A stretch of 5,525 nucleotides of DNA. It comes from DATJYV01 sp035499415 (lineage in GTDB: Bacteria; Bacteroidota; Ignavibacteria; UBA10030). Each line of letters opens with the position of its first letter. The stretch's first letter is position 1. Under the pieces are notes generated by a model, which did no database searches, was not told where the DNA came from, and saw only the letters and a program-made list of their open reading frames with translations. The stretch spans positions 1 through 5,525 of the forward strand of contig DATJYV010000163.1 of the NCBI GenBank assembly GCA_035499415.1, written 5' to 3'. This document shows, piece after piece, positions 1-5,295 of the stretch. Position numbers and translations under genes: made by a program.

Positions 1-655
1 CGCGGTCGCAGTACCCGGTCTCGACGCGGCGCTGGGCGCGCGTGGCGTCCACCTCGATCGCGAGGCACACGCCGCCGTTCTTGGTGACGGCCAGCGGCTG
101 CGCGCCGCCCATGCCGCCGAGCCCCGCCGTGAGCACGAGCCGGCCGGCGAGCGAGCCGCCGAAGTGGCGCTCGCCGCACTCGGCGAGCGTCTCGAACGTG
201 CCCTGCACGATGCCCTGCGAGCCGATGTAGATCCACGAGCCCGCGGTCATCTGGCCGTACATGATGAGCCCCTTCTTCTCGAGCTCCCAGAAGTGCTCCC
301 ACGTCCCCCAGCGCGGCACGAGGTTCGAGTTGGCGAGCAGCACGCGCGGTGCGTCGGGGTGTGTCTGGAACACGCCGACCGGCTTGCCCGACTGCACGAG
401 CAGCGTCTCGTCGTCGGCGAGCGCCCGCAGCGACTCCACGATGCGGTCGAACGCCTCCCAGCTGCGCGCCGCCCGGCCGGTGCCGCCGTAGACGACGAGG
501 TCGTCGGGCCGCTCCGCCACCTCCGGGTCGAGATTGTTCATGAGCATGCGAAGAGCGGCTTCCTGAATCCAGCCTTTGCAGGAGAGCGCCGTTCCTCGCG
601 GGGCCCGGATAAGCCGGCGGCCGGACTCATGGGAATGTGTCGATGATTTCGTCAA
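1..655 (-). CDS. hutU: Urocanate hydratase (urocanase), N-terminal part, cut by window edge
   Basis: Urocanase converts urocanate plus water to imidazolone propionate, the second step of histidine breakdown; it is cytoplasmic and uses tightly bound NAD+. The 218 residues seen are about 40% of the usual ~550. Family hallmarks are visible: APRGT at residues 18-22, RMLMNNLDPEVAE at 36-48, YGGTGRAAR at 56-64, QMTAGSWIYIGSQGI at 135-149 and the glycine-rich GLGGMGG at 178-184. The rest, including the catalytic C-terminal half, lies outside the window. I chose the TTG at 655 because the conserved N-terminus (APRGT...CKGW) needs a start upstream of it, and TTG is the only usual start codon between there and the in-frame stop at 692-694. 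No Shine-Dalgarno is seen, so the start is weak; ATG at 547 would remove conserved sequence. Odd: codon use changes abruptly around residues 37-42. After this point nearly all codons end in G/C (about 3 exceptions in 180), while 13 of the 38 codons before Met39 end in A/T. Confidence 0.93.
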   Translation of the reverse strand, partial: MTKSSTHSHESGRRLIRAPRGTALSCKGWIQEAALRMLMNNLDPEVAERPDDLVVYGGTGRAARSWEAFDRIVESLRALADDETLLVQSGKPVGVFQTHPDAPRVLLANSNLVPRWGTWEHFWELEKKGLIMYGQMTAGSWIYIGSQGIVQGTFETLAECGERHFGGSLAGRLVLTAGLGGMGGAQPLAVTKNGGVCLAIEVDATRAQRRVETGYCDR

Positions 656-748
656 AGTGTCTCGGGGAGGAGTCGGGTTTAGATAACAGACTCAGCGAGG
701 AGATCTGGGCAGATGCGTGGGGAATTACGCATTGCGGCGCACGACAAC

Positions 749-762
749 TTTATCATGATAAA
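749..762. promoter_or_regulatory. Perfect 14-bp palindrome upstream of hutU, candidate operator
   Basis: TTTATCATGATAAA is a perfect inverted repeat with no spacer, in the AT-rich part of the gap between hutU and the upstream gene, about 95 bp before the proposed hutU start. A poor sigma70-like match on the minus strand (TTGCGT at 782-787, 18-bp spacer, TTTTAT at 758-763) would overlap it, as expected for a repressor site. A second inverted repeat, ATGCGT (713-718) and ACGCAT (727-732) with an 8-base loop, lies between it and hutU. I do not recognise the palindrome as the site of a named regulator; it is not the HutC-type TTGTATATACAA. Confidence 0.4.
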
Positions 763-787
763 ATCCGCCGGTCGGACTAAAACGCAA
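758..787 (-). promoter_or_regulatory. Possible weak sigma70-type promoter for hutU
   Basis: On the minus strand, TTGCGT (782-787) and TTTTAT (758-763) are 18 bp apart. They match 3 of 6 and 4 of 6 consensus bases. The site would give a leader of roughly 95 nt before the TTG start and overlaps the palindrome at 749-762. The match is poor and is listed mainly because the gap must contain a promoter if hutU is not read through from the gene upstream. Confidence 0.2.
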
Positions 788-862
788 CCGATGACCGGGA
801 AGCCCTTGCTCGGCGCGTCACGCTTAATCCAATATAATCAGAATCGGACAATATATCCTTCA

Positions 863-1372
863 TCAACCCACGTGGACGACGTGCATTGACTGAACCTGTC
901 TCACCCATCGAACATGTCTTTTTTCGGAAGGTGAAATAATTCTCAATGGGCCGTTCTTGGCGTCCAGCCACTTGCCATCCTCGCGATACGCGAGGATGAG
1001 CGAATTACTCGAATTGGTCGGATCGATCTCTGCCAGTGTGAAAACTGCCTGGTAGCCGTCGGCTGCCTGCACAACCAGAACAGATGAGGTAAACCCCCTG
1101 CCCCGAAGTGTGTCCGAGAAACGAATTCCCGCCAGAGTCGCCACACGATACAATTCGACTCCCTCAAAAACATGGTCCTGTTTATCGTGGTCCACCGCAT
1201 GAACGAGTCGGTGAGGAAGCGCCGTGAGGTCGTCCAGTTTCAGGGCGATCGATTTTGCCCCATCACCGGCTATATGGAGCACAGTATCGGAAGAGAATGG
1301 TTGGCCGAAGGCCATGAGCGAAGCAAAGGATATCGCGATGCTAACAAGAATGGTTTTCAATGACGCCTCCAT
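863..1372 (-). CDS. Exported SUOX-fold (molybdopterin oxidoreductase-like) domain protein
   Basis: Small secreted or periplasmic protein of 169 residues that resembles the stand-alone domain family related to the molybdopterin-binding domain of sulfite oxidase (Pfam PF00174 type). Residues 5-23 form a Lys-containing then hydrophobic signal peptide with a likely signal peptidase I site at AFG|Q (23/24). The mature part shows the family pattern: LDDLTALP at 46-53, FEGVELYRVATLAG at 69-82, AADGYQAVFTLAEID at 103-117, LILAYREDGKWL at 125-136 and GPLRIISPSEKRHVRWVRQV at 141-160. It has no cysteine at all, so it lacks the Cys that ligates molybdenum in true sulfite oxidases; a binding or structural role is more likely than redox catalysis. 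Start: the ATG at 1372 has no Shine-Dalgarno, whereas a TTG at 1360 lies 5 nt after a perfect GGAGG and would begin a textbook signal peptide (MKTILVSIAISF). The TTG may be the true start; the ATG is given as the outer limit. The molecular function is unknown. Confidence 0.85.
   Translation of the reverse strand: MEASLKTILVSIAISFASLMAFGQPFSSDTVLHIAGDGAKSIALKLDDLTALPHRLVHAVDHDKQDHVFEGVELYRVATLAGIRFSDTLRGRGFTSSVLVVQAADGYQAVFTLAEIDPTNSSNSLILAYREDGKWLDAKNGPLRIISPSEKRHVRWVRQVQSMHVVHVG
1366..1370 (-). promoter_or_regulatory. Ribosome binding site favouring a TTG start at 1360
   Basis: GGAGG on the minus strand overlaps the G of the ATG at 1372-1370 and sits exactly 5 nt before TTG at 1360-1358. 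The same motif and spacing precede the adenosine-specific kinase ATG at 1940. This favours TTG as initiator of the SUOX-fold protein, shortening it by four residues. Confidence 0.5.
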
Positions 1373-1457
1373 TGTTCTTTGATGTGAAGCGTTCTTCGAA
1401 CAGAAATCGAGCTCCGGATTCGAGAGTATCTTATTGATTGATACGAGTCATCACCGA
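1373..1457. other. Intergenic gap between adenosine-specific kinase and SUOX-fold gene
   Basis: An 85-bp gap between two minus-strand genes. It holds an imperfect hairpin candidate, GTATC (1426-1430) with GATAC (1440-1444) and a 9-base loop, with no T-run after it, so it does not qualify as an intrinsic terminator. No convincing promoter is visible. The SUOX-fold gene could be read through from upstream or have its own weak promoter. Confidence 0.4.
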
Positions 1458-1940
1458 TTAAAGCTTATACCCGATCTTCCTCAACAAGTCCTTCCTCGCT
1501 TGAATATCGGCATCCGTCTCAATCCCTTTCGTCCTGGCCCCGTCAATCACGCCCATGATTCCCCGGCCCTGGGTCGATTCTGCCACAATCGCTTCGACCG
1601 GATTGGCCGTCGCACAGTAAATTGTACACACTTCTGAAACCGCCTTCACGGCATTCAAAATATTGACCGGAAAACCGCCGTCGAGGAAAATGATAAAACT
1701 GTGTCCGCACGAGAGGGCGAGCGCCGTTGTCTTTGCAAGCTCAACAAGGGCGGGATCGTTCCCCGTCCATCGCACGAGGGCGGGACCCGATGATTCGCAG
1801 AAACCGATACCGAATCGGATGTGACTGTTCGTTTGAACGATCGCCTCGTACAGGTCTTCGACGGTTTTGATGAAGTGTGCCTGGCCAAGGATGAGGTTGA
1901 CTGCCTCGGGCTTTTCGATTGAGACGGTTTTGAGCTCCAT
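1458..1940 (-). CDS. Adenosine-specific kinase family protein
   Basis: 160 residues, the normal full length of the small family named adenosine-specific kinase (Pfam PF04008), first characterised in archaea and found in scattered bacteria. It is cytoplasmic with no signal or membrane segment. Known of the family: a distinct fold unrelated to ribokinase- or PfkB-type adenosine kinases, with adenosine phosphorylation reported for some members. Seen here: the conserved start VNLILGQAHFIKTVEDLYEA (14-33), FGIGFCESSGPALVR (43-57), GNDPALVELA (60-69), GHSFIIFL (79-86), the core VCTIYCATANPVEAIVAE (104-121) and QGRGIMGVIDG (124-134). Start: ATG at 1940 with AAGGAGG ending 5 nt before it, the clearest ribosome binding site in the window. 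It follows the sixA-like gene by 17 bp, so the two are probably co-transcribed. A role in adenosine salvage is inferred from the family name; nothing in the window links it to histidine breakdown. Confidence 0.92.
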   Translation of the reverse strand: MELKTVSIEKPEAVNLILGQAHFIKTVEDLYEAIVQTNSHIRFGIGFCESSGPALVRWTGNDPALVELAKTTALALSCGHSFIIFLDGGFPVNILNAVKAVSEVCTIYCATANPVEAIVAESTQGRGIMGVIDGARTKGIETDADIQARKDLLRKIGYKL

Positions 1941-1945
1941 GCTCT

Positions 1946-1950
1946 CCTCC
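1946..1950 (-). promoter_or_regulatory. Strong ribosome binding site for the adenosine-specific kinase gene
   Basis: GGAGG (within AAGGAGG) lies 5 nt upstream of ATG 1940 on the minus strand, inside the 17-bp gap after the sixA-like stop codon. It fixes the start and supports independent, efficient translation of the second gene of this pair. Confidence 0.8.
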
Positions 1951-1957
1951 TTCGTCC

Positions 1958-2446
1958 TTATGGGAAGGTTGACTCCATCTGTTCATTCAGAAGCATCCAA
2001 CGGAGTATCCCGGTTCCTGCGAGCAAACCGCGCTTCAATTCGACAAGCGTAAGGGAACCTTTCTTCACTTCGATATTCGCCTCTCCGTCCGGCGCGATGA
2101 GACAGGAAATGCAATCACCGAGGAGGGGCTGGTGGCCGACGAGCAACAGCTGATCCGATGGATGGGCACGAAGCTCGGCAAGAAGTTCGGCCGGGCTTGA
2201 AGTAGGCAGGAGCGCTTCGGTTTGCGTGACGGATTTGACGAACCCGTTGCGGACGAACGGCTCCGCCGTCTCGCAGGCCCGCACGAGGGGGCTGCTCAAG
2301 ACGCTATCGAATCGGGCGCGGCTTCGCCGGCAGAATTGCGCGGCAATCTCTGCCTGCTTCTTTCCCGTCGGGGAAAGTCTTCGCTCCCGATCCGAGACTC
2401 CCGGATTATCGTCCGCATCCCCGTGGCGGAGGAAGTAGAGATGCAT
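1958..2446 (-). CDS. sixA: SixA-like phosphohistidine phosphatase (histidine phosphatase superfamily)
   Basis: Removes phosphate from phosphohistidine on proteins; in E. coli SixA acts on histidine phosphotransfer domains and on the nitrogen PTS protein NPr. It is cytoplasmic, 162 residues, close to the usual ~160 of SixA. The catalytic RHG is at residues 7-9 (FLRHGDAD) with His8 as the expected phosphate acceptor. LSPTGKKQA follows at 24-32, SSPLVRACETA at 51-61 carries the second phosphate-binding Arg56, and LLLVGHQPLLGD at 100-111 carries the second catalytic His105. Start: ATG 2446 puts RHG near the N-terminus as is normal for the family. A longer in-frame ATG at 2503 is rejected because it lies inside the upstream terminator hairpin. 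No clear Shine-Dalgarno. It is followed after 17 bp by the adenosine-specific kinase. The two-component genes upstream suggest, by inference only, that it acts on a phosphorelay. Other members of the superfamily act on small molecules, so the substrate is not proven. Confidence 0.88.
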   Translation of the reverse strand: MHLYFLRHGDADDNPGVSDRERRLSPTGKKQAEIAAQFCRRSRARFDSVLSSPLVRACETAEPFVRNGFVKSVTQTEALLPTSSPAELLAELRAHPSDQLLLVGHQPLLGDCISCLIAPDGEANIEVKKGSLTLVELKRGLLAGTGILRWMLLNEQMESTFP

Positions 2447-2493
2447 ATCGCTTCGGATGTCGTGGCGCCGGACTGAAGACCGACGCTCCTGCG

Positions 2494-2515
2494 AAAAAAC
2501 CATCCCGAAGGATGG
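2494..2515 (-). terminator. Intrinsic terminator after the NtrC-type regulator gene
   Basis: On the minus strand, CCATCC-TTCG-GGATGG is followed directly by six T. The stem is a perfect 6 bp closed by a C(UUCG)G tetraloop, an exceptionally stable loop. It begins about 73 nt after the regulator stop codon at 2589 and ends 47 nt before the sixA-like ATG. It separates the two-component operon from the sixA/adenosine-specific kinase unit, so the latter needs its own promoter in the short remaining gap or depends on read-through. Confidence 0.87.
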
Positions 2516-2588
2516 CGGGGAATTTAATTCGTTTGATGAATCGGACGCGTTGTTGTTCCCGACCCGGAACCGAGGCCGTTGTCCGGTC

Positions 2589-3962
2589 CTACGTCTTGCT
2601 CAATCCGAACTGTTGAATCTTCGTGTAGAGCGTTTTGAGGCTGATTCCCAGAATTTTTGCCGCTGTATTTTTGTTCCAATCGACTGCCTTGAGGACGCCG
2701 TCGATATGCGCCTTCTCCACGTCCCTCATCGGTACGGCTTTTCCAATAAGGGAACCGCCGGCGCCATCGGATCGCTCGTAGATCGGCCTGGCGCTGATGG
2801 GCAGAGCGATATCTTCAACACGGATCGTGTTATCCTGGCATAAAATTCCCGCGCGTTCGATCACGTTTTCAAGCTCGCGCACGTTCCCCGGCCAGTCGTA
2901 TTTCATCAAAAGGTCGACGGCCTGCGGCTCAATGGTGATCGGCTGCTTTGTCCGCATTCGGTTCTTCAGGAAATGCTCGACCAGGAGCGGGATGTCGTCT
3001 TTGCGGTCCCGCAGCGAGGGGAGCTGAAGGGTGATCACGTTGATGCGGTACAACAGATCTTCACGGAATCGTCCTCCGTCCACCTCCGCGCGCAGGTCCT
3101 TGTTCGTGGCGGAGATCACTCGCAGATCCGATTTGAGGTTTCGGTTCCCGCCAACGCGCCGGAATTCTCCCGTCTGAAGAAAACGCAGAAGTTTCGGCTG
3201 CATCATCAGGCTGATTTCCCCGATCTCGTCAAGGAACAACGTGCCCCCGTTGGCGATTTCGACCAACCCTTGCTTCGTCGATGTCGCGTCCGTAAAAGCC
3301 CCCTTCTCGTGTCCGAACATTTCGCTCTCGATGAGGGTTTCGGGAATCGACGCGCAGTTCAGCGCCACGAATTGCTGGTCTTTGCGCAGACTGTTCTTGT
3401 GGAGAAAGTCGGCGATCAATTCCTTTCCCGTTCCGCTCGCCCCTTGAATGAGGACGGTTGAATCTGTGGGCGCCACCTTTGCGGCGATCTGCAGAAGTTC
3501 GACGACCGGCTTGCTGGTGCCGACGATGTTCCCCGAGAGCGCAAACCGGGCCAGGGTCGATTTGAGGACCTTGTTCTCGATCGAAAGGCGCTTCCGCTCA
3601 AGCGCCCGGCCGATGACCGTCAGGAGCTCGACGGTGGAGTAGGGTTTGGTCAGGTAGCTGTACGCCCCCATCTGCATGCATTCGACTGCGATGCGAAGGT
3701 CGTTCACTCCCGTCAGCATGATCACTTGCGTGTCGAGGTAGTGGTCCCGGATGAAACGGAGAACCTCGAGCCCGTCGACCCGGGGCATTTTGACGTCGAG
3801 CAGAACGAGGTCGAACGGCTTTGATTGAAGGATGTTGATCGCCGCGACGCCGTCGGAAGCGGTTTCGACGCGGTAGCCTTCGGAGGTGAGAGCGGTTCGC
3901 AGTACCGTGAGGAAGGTCTCTTCGTCGTCCGCGATCAGGACCGAGATCGATTCATTCGTCAT
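2589..3962 (-). CDS. Sigma54-dependent response regulator, NtrC family (REC-AAA+-Fis HTH)
   Basis: A transcription activator that remodels sigma54 RNA polymerase using ATP when its receiver is phosphorylated. Its 457 residues are typical for the family. Receiver at 1-120: acidic pocket Asp12/Asp13, phosphoacceptor Asp56 (LLDVKMP), Thr84 and Lys106. AAA+ domain at ~145-375: Walker A GASGTGKE at 174-181, the sigma54-contact loop GAFTDA at 221-226, Walker B GGTLFLDEIG at 239-248, the sensor I region SATNKDL at 284-290, the arginine-finger region FREDLLYRIN at 299-308 and sensor II WPGNVRELEN at 357-366. A Fis-type helix-turn-helix lies at ~414-454 (NTAAKILGISLKTLYTKI). The loop reads GAFTDA rather than GAFTGA, a variant I recall from other natural regulators. 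It starts 26 bp after the kinase-like gene, so the two form an operon, and is followed by a strong terminator. No Shine-Dalgarno is obvious before ATG 3962. Its target promoters are unknown; I found no convincing -24/-12 site in the window. Confidence 0.96.
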   Translation of the reverse strand: MTNESISVLIADDEETFLTVLRTALTSEGYRVETASDGVAAINILQSKPFDLVLLDVKMPRVDGLEVLRFIRDHYLDTQVIMLTGVNDLRIAVECMQMGAYSYLTKPYSTVELLTVIGRALERKRLSIENKVLKSTLARFALSGNIVGTSKPVVELLQIAAKVAPTDSTVLIQGASGTGKELIADFLHKNSLRKDQQFVALNCASIPETLIESEMFGHEKGAFTDATSTKQGLVEIANGGTLFLDEIGEISLMMQPKLLRFLQTGEFRRVGGNRNLKSDLRVISATNKDLRAEVDGGRFREDLLYRINVITLQLPSLRDRKDDIPLLVEHFLKNRMRTKQPITIEPQAVDLLMKYDWPGNVRELENVIERAGILCQDNTIRVEDIALPISARPIYERSDGAGGSLIGKAVPMRDVEKAHIDGVLKAVDWNKNTAAKILGISLKTLYTKIQQFGLSKT

Positions 3963-3988
3963 GTCGCCCGGCCCTGGTCTCTTGAGCG

Positions 3989-5098
3989 CTAACGAACCGG
4001 TAAGGCAAAATAAAACGTGGCTCCCTTCCCCGGCTCGGATTCCACCCAGATCTTTCCGTTGTGCGCTTCGATGATGCGCTGGCAGATGATCAATCCCAGG
4101 CCGGTAGAGCGATTCTTGTTCTCGCCACCGCCGGCAACGAGGTCTCGATACCGGTCGAAGATAAGCGGAATCTGGTCTTTCGGAATTCCCGGGCCGCTGT
4201 TGAACACCGACACCATGAGGTGTTCGCTCGGCTGCTGCCCCTCTTCGACGACAAGCGCGACTTTGCGGACCTGAACGACGATTGCCCCCTGCGCCGGCGT
4301 GTACTTGACGGCGTTGCTGAGAAAATTTTGGAGCACCTGTTCGATCTTCTGCGAATCGAATTCGAGCGGCGGGAGGTCGTTCTCGGCCGAGACGTCGAGC
4401 GTGATCTTGTTCGATTGGATCGGAACGCGGAACTCCTGCGCGGCATTCGTCACCGTCGTCCCGAGGTTGCCGATGCCTTTGTTCAGACGCACACGGCCCC
4501 CCTCGAGCTTTGTCAAATCCATCATGTCCGTCAGAAGCATGATCACCCGATCGATCGAAGAGGTCATGTAGCCGAGAAGCTCCTTCTGATGGTCTCCGAG
4601 GGAGCCCGCCATTCCCTTCAAAAGATACCCGATGCTCTGCTTCAACCCGGCGATCGGATTGTGGAGGTCGTAGAGAAGACGCGAGGTGTGTTCCGATTGC
4701 AGGCGGCGTATGCGATCTTCCGCATCGCGGGTTTTCAGAAGGGACCGCAGCTGCGGGACGAGCTGGTCCATGTCAATGGGCTTGGTGAGATACTCCCGGG
4801 CGCCGAGCTTCATGGCTTCCACGGCCATGCTCACATCGCTCATCCCCGTTGCCATGACGACTTCTGTCGTCGGCGAATTCTTCTTGATGTATCGAAGGAC
4901 TTCCAGCCCGTTCGCTCCCGGCATCTTGATATCGAGGATCGCAATGTCGTAGTCGCTCGACTGGACTTTCTTGATCGCCTCGACGCCGTCGCGCGCGTCG
5001 TCGACTGAAAATCCCTCGTCTCCCAGCCATGCGGCGATGGTCTGACGAAGCGGGTCTTCGTCATCCGCAATAAGAATGCGAACCTTGTCCTGATCCAT
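3989..5098 (-). CDS. Soluble receiver-histidine kinase protein with altered H-box (possible pseudokinase)
   Basis: A 369-residue cytoplasmic protein with no membrane segment and no PAS or GAF sensor domain. Receiver at 1-120: Asp12/Asp13, phosphoacceptor Asp56 (ILDIKMP), Thr84, Lys106. A helical linker (~121-138) leads to a HisKA-like dimerisation helix pair at ~135-205, then an ATP-binding HATPase_c domain at ~245-369: N-box QNFLSNAVKYTP (257-268), G1 FNSGPGIP (299-306), F-box IFDRYR (313-318), G2 STGLGLII (331-338). The H-box reads LLYDLHNPIAGL (141-152). Aligned with the common form L-x-H-D/E-L-R-N-P-L, Tyr143 falls where the phosphorylated His belongs, and His146 sits three residues later. 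G1 has Asn300 where Asp is usual, a change also found in some kinases. It may thus be a pseudokinase, a phosphatase or an adaptor. Start: ATG 5098 is the first start after an in-frame stop at 5108-5110; no Shine-Dalgarno. It leads the operon with the NtrC-type regulator. Confidence 0.93.
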   Translation of the reverse strand: MDQDKVRILIADDEDPLRQTIAAWLGDEGFSVDDARDGVEAIKKVQSSDYDIAILDIKMPGANGLEVLRYIKKNSPTTEVVMATGMSDVSMAVEAMKLGAREYLTKPIDMDQLVPQLRSLLKTRDAEDRIRRLQSEHTSRLLYDLHNPIAGLKQSIGYLLKGMAGSLGDHQKELLGYMTSSIDRVIMLLTDMMDLTKLEGGRVRLNKGIGNLGTTVTNAAQEFRVPIQSNKITLDVSAENDLPPLEFDSQKIEQVLQNFLSNAVKYTPAQGAIVVQVRKVALVVEEGQQPSEHLMVSVFNSGPGIPKDQIPLIFDRYRDLVAGGGENKNRSTGLGLIICQRIIEAHNGKIWVESEPGKGATFYFALPVR

Positions 5099-5120
5099 GA
5101 CGAGTGTCTACGATGAGAGT

Positions 5121-5155
5121 GCGACAGGTCGTCGCCGGGGCAACGAGGGGCGTTG
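5121..5155 (-). other. Two adjacent small hairpins in the leader of the two-component operon
   Basis: GCGAC (5121-5125) pairs with GTCGC (5131-5135), and CAACG (5141-5145) pairs with CGTTG (5151-5155). Each is a perfect 5-bp stem with a 5-base loop, and they are separated by 5 bases. They lie in the ~105-nt leader downstream of the promoter at 5212-5240 and 23 nt before the ATG. They could be a structured leader or chance in a GC-rich stretch; they match no riboswitch that I recognise. Confidence 0.3.
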
Positions 5156-5211
5156 GGAAGAAATTACAAACGTGAGCAGGCTTTTGCGTGATGCCCCCTA
5201 ATTGCTTGAAA

Positions 5212-5240
5212 ATGATAACCAGATTCGACTGAAAAGTCAA
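5212..5240 (-). promoter_or_regulatory. Sigma70-type promoter for the two-component operon
   Basis: On the minus strand, TTGACT (5235-5240) and TATCAT (5212-5217) are separated by exactly 17 bp. Each matches 5 of 6 consensus bases. Transcription would begin near 5205 and give a leader of about 105 nt before the kinase-like gene's ATG at 5098. This is the best promoter match in the window. Confidence 0.62.
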
Positions 5241-5266
5241 TGGATTTCGGTTCATCCGGCGAATGA

Positions 5267-5295
5267 TTGTATTTCAACACATGCTCAGGTACATT
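5267..5295 (+). promoter_or_regulatory. Possible promoter for hutH
   Basis: TTGTAT (5267-5272) and TACATT (5290-5295) are 17 bp apart and match 3 of 6 and 4 of 6 consensus bases. Transcription would start near 5302, leaving a ~27-nt leader before ATG 5329. The -35 region overlaps TTGTATTTCAA (5267-5277), an imperfect palindrome that partly resembles HutC-type operators (TTGTATATACAA); the resemblance is only partial and may be chance. Confidence 0.35.

Noticed and set aside
164..646. 160-codon plus-strand open frame
   Set aside because: Antisense to hutU in very GC-rich DNA, where long spurious frames are common; the composition is Arg- and Ala-rich with no motif.
1426..1444. Inverted repeat GTATC/GATAC as a terminator after the adenosine-specific kinase gene
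   Set aside because: The stem is only 5 bp, the loop is 9 bases, and there is no T-run on the minus strand.
2447..2503. Longer sixA-like start at ATG 2503
   Set aside because: That ATG lies within the terminator hairpin at 2494-2515, and the 19 extra residues precede the point where the family normally begins (MHLYFLRHG).
2973..3461. 162-codon plus-strand open frame
   Set aside because: Antisense to the AAA+ core of the NtrC-type regulator, which has all expected motifs; no domain is visible in the plus-strand reading.
4061..5008. 315-codon open frame on the plus strand
   Set aside because: It lies antisense to the receiver-kinase gene, shows no recognisable domain, and its reading is explained by codon bias of the minus-strand gene.
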